NCBI RefSeq assembly: GCF_025399195.1
Contig: NW_026252103.1
Location: forward strand, 186,001-250,000
Length of the DNA stretch: 64,000 nt
Reading direction: 5' to 3'
Source: Umbelopsis ramanniana AG
Lineage: Eukaryota > Mucoromycota > Umbelopsidomycetes > Umbelopsidales > Umbelopsidaceae
The notes under the pieces were generated by a model that saw only the letters and a list, made by a program, of their open reading frames with translations, had not been told where the DNA came from and did not search any database. The position numbers were made by a program, and so were the translations under genes. The first letter of the stretch is position 1. Each line of letters begins with the position of its first letter. Shown one piece after another: positions 63,896 to 64,000 of this stretch.

Positions 63896-64000
63896 ACTCG
63901 ATTAAACTGGTAGATCACTAGGTTAGGGAATTGCAATTGGATCGTCAAAAAAAAAAAAAAAAGGGCTCGAGAAGGATTGAGCTTAGCCACTGAGGAAAAG
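63896..64000. other. Right edge, Nop2 upstream region
   Basis: About 105 bp upstream of the Nop2 start, with an A15-16 run at about 63946-63961 (a T-run on the coding strand). No other feature. Confidence 0.35.

Overview
This window looks like nuclear DNA from a filamentous fungus of an early-diverging lineage, most probably Mucoromycota/Mucorales. The pointers are AT-rich spacers, many short spliceosomal introns (about 60-80 nt, GT..AG, with one GC..AG), closely packed genes on both strands, eukaryotic tRNAs (one with an intron), and a gene set that includes GH92 and PL14 secreted enzymes, a KCH-type potassium channel, a Vma22-like factor and a BRE4/FUSC-type membrane protein. The assignment to Mucorales is inference; the eukaryotic and fungal calls rest on gene structure and protein families.

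Layout. 0-10 kb: 5' end of an SPX phosphate transporter (-), a SYAP1-like BSD protein (+), a secreted GH92 mannosidase (-), and two paralogous stomatins transcribed away from each other from a 339-bp spacer. 10-20.7 kb: a Whi5-like gene, a DUF952 protein, tRNA-Tyr (intron-containing), an HeH-domain tail-anchored nuclear-envelope candidate, then a gene-poor AT-rich stretch with tRNA-Gly, tRNA-Pro and one small secreted KRE9/KNH-like protein. 20.7-27 kb: multicopper oxidase, Mediator subunit Med11, pseudouridine-5'-phosphate glycosidase, and an alpha/beta hydrolase.

27-41.6 kb is the densest part: Kelch-BTB protein, Tad3 (tRNA wobble A-to-I editing), lipoate-protein ligase, Tum1-like sulfurtransferase, TMEM70-like mitochondrial protein, pantothenate synthetase, PP2A B'' subunit, Vma22-like factor, Shr3-like chaperone. 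Several neighbours share divergent promoters of 54-118 bp, and lipoate ligase and Tum1 are tandem with only 27 bp between stop and start. Many of these genes serve mitochondrial cofactor metabolism (lipoate, CoA precursor, sulfur transfer, respiratory-complex assembly) or tRNA modification, but nothing shows that they are co-regulated.

41.6-64 kb: a large BRE4/FUSC-type membrane protein, a GNAT acetyltransferase, a KCH channel, an intronless cytosolic Hsp70 with a heat-shock-element-like promoter, the mitochondrial complex I 49-kDa subunit, a candidate 63-aa secreted cysteine-containing protein, a PL14-type lyase with a GPI-like tail, an unrecognised 399-aa protein, and the nucleolar rRNA methyltransferase Nop2.

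I found no transposon ORF, CRISPR array, prophage or secondary-metabolite cluster. The most interesting items are the lipoate ligase/Tum1 tandem pair, the GC-AG intron, tiny first coding exons, the HeH protein without a lumenal MSC domain, the divergent stomatin pair, the PP2A B'' protein with a hydrophobic N-terminus, and two candidate small secreted peptides. Intron boundaries were derived by eye from splice consensus, reading phase and family conservation.
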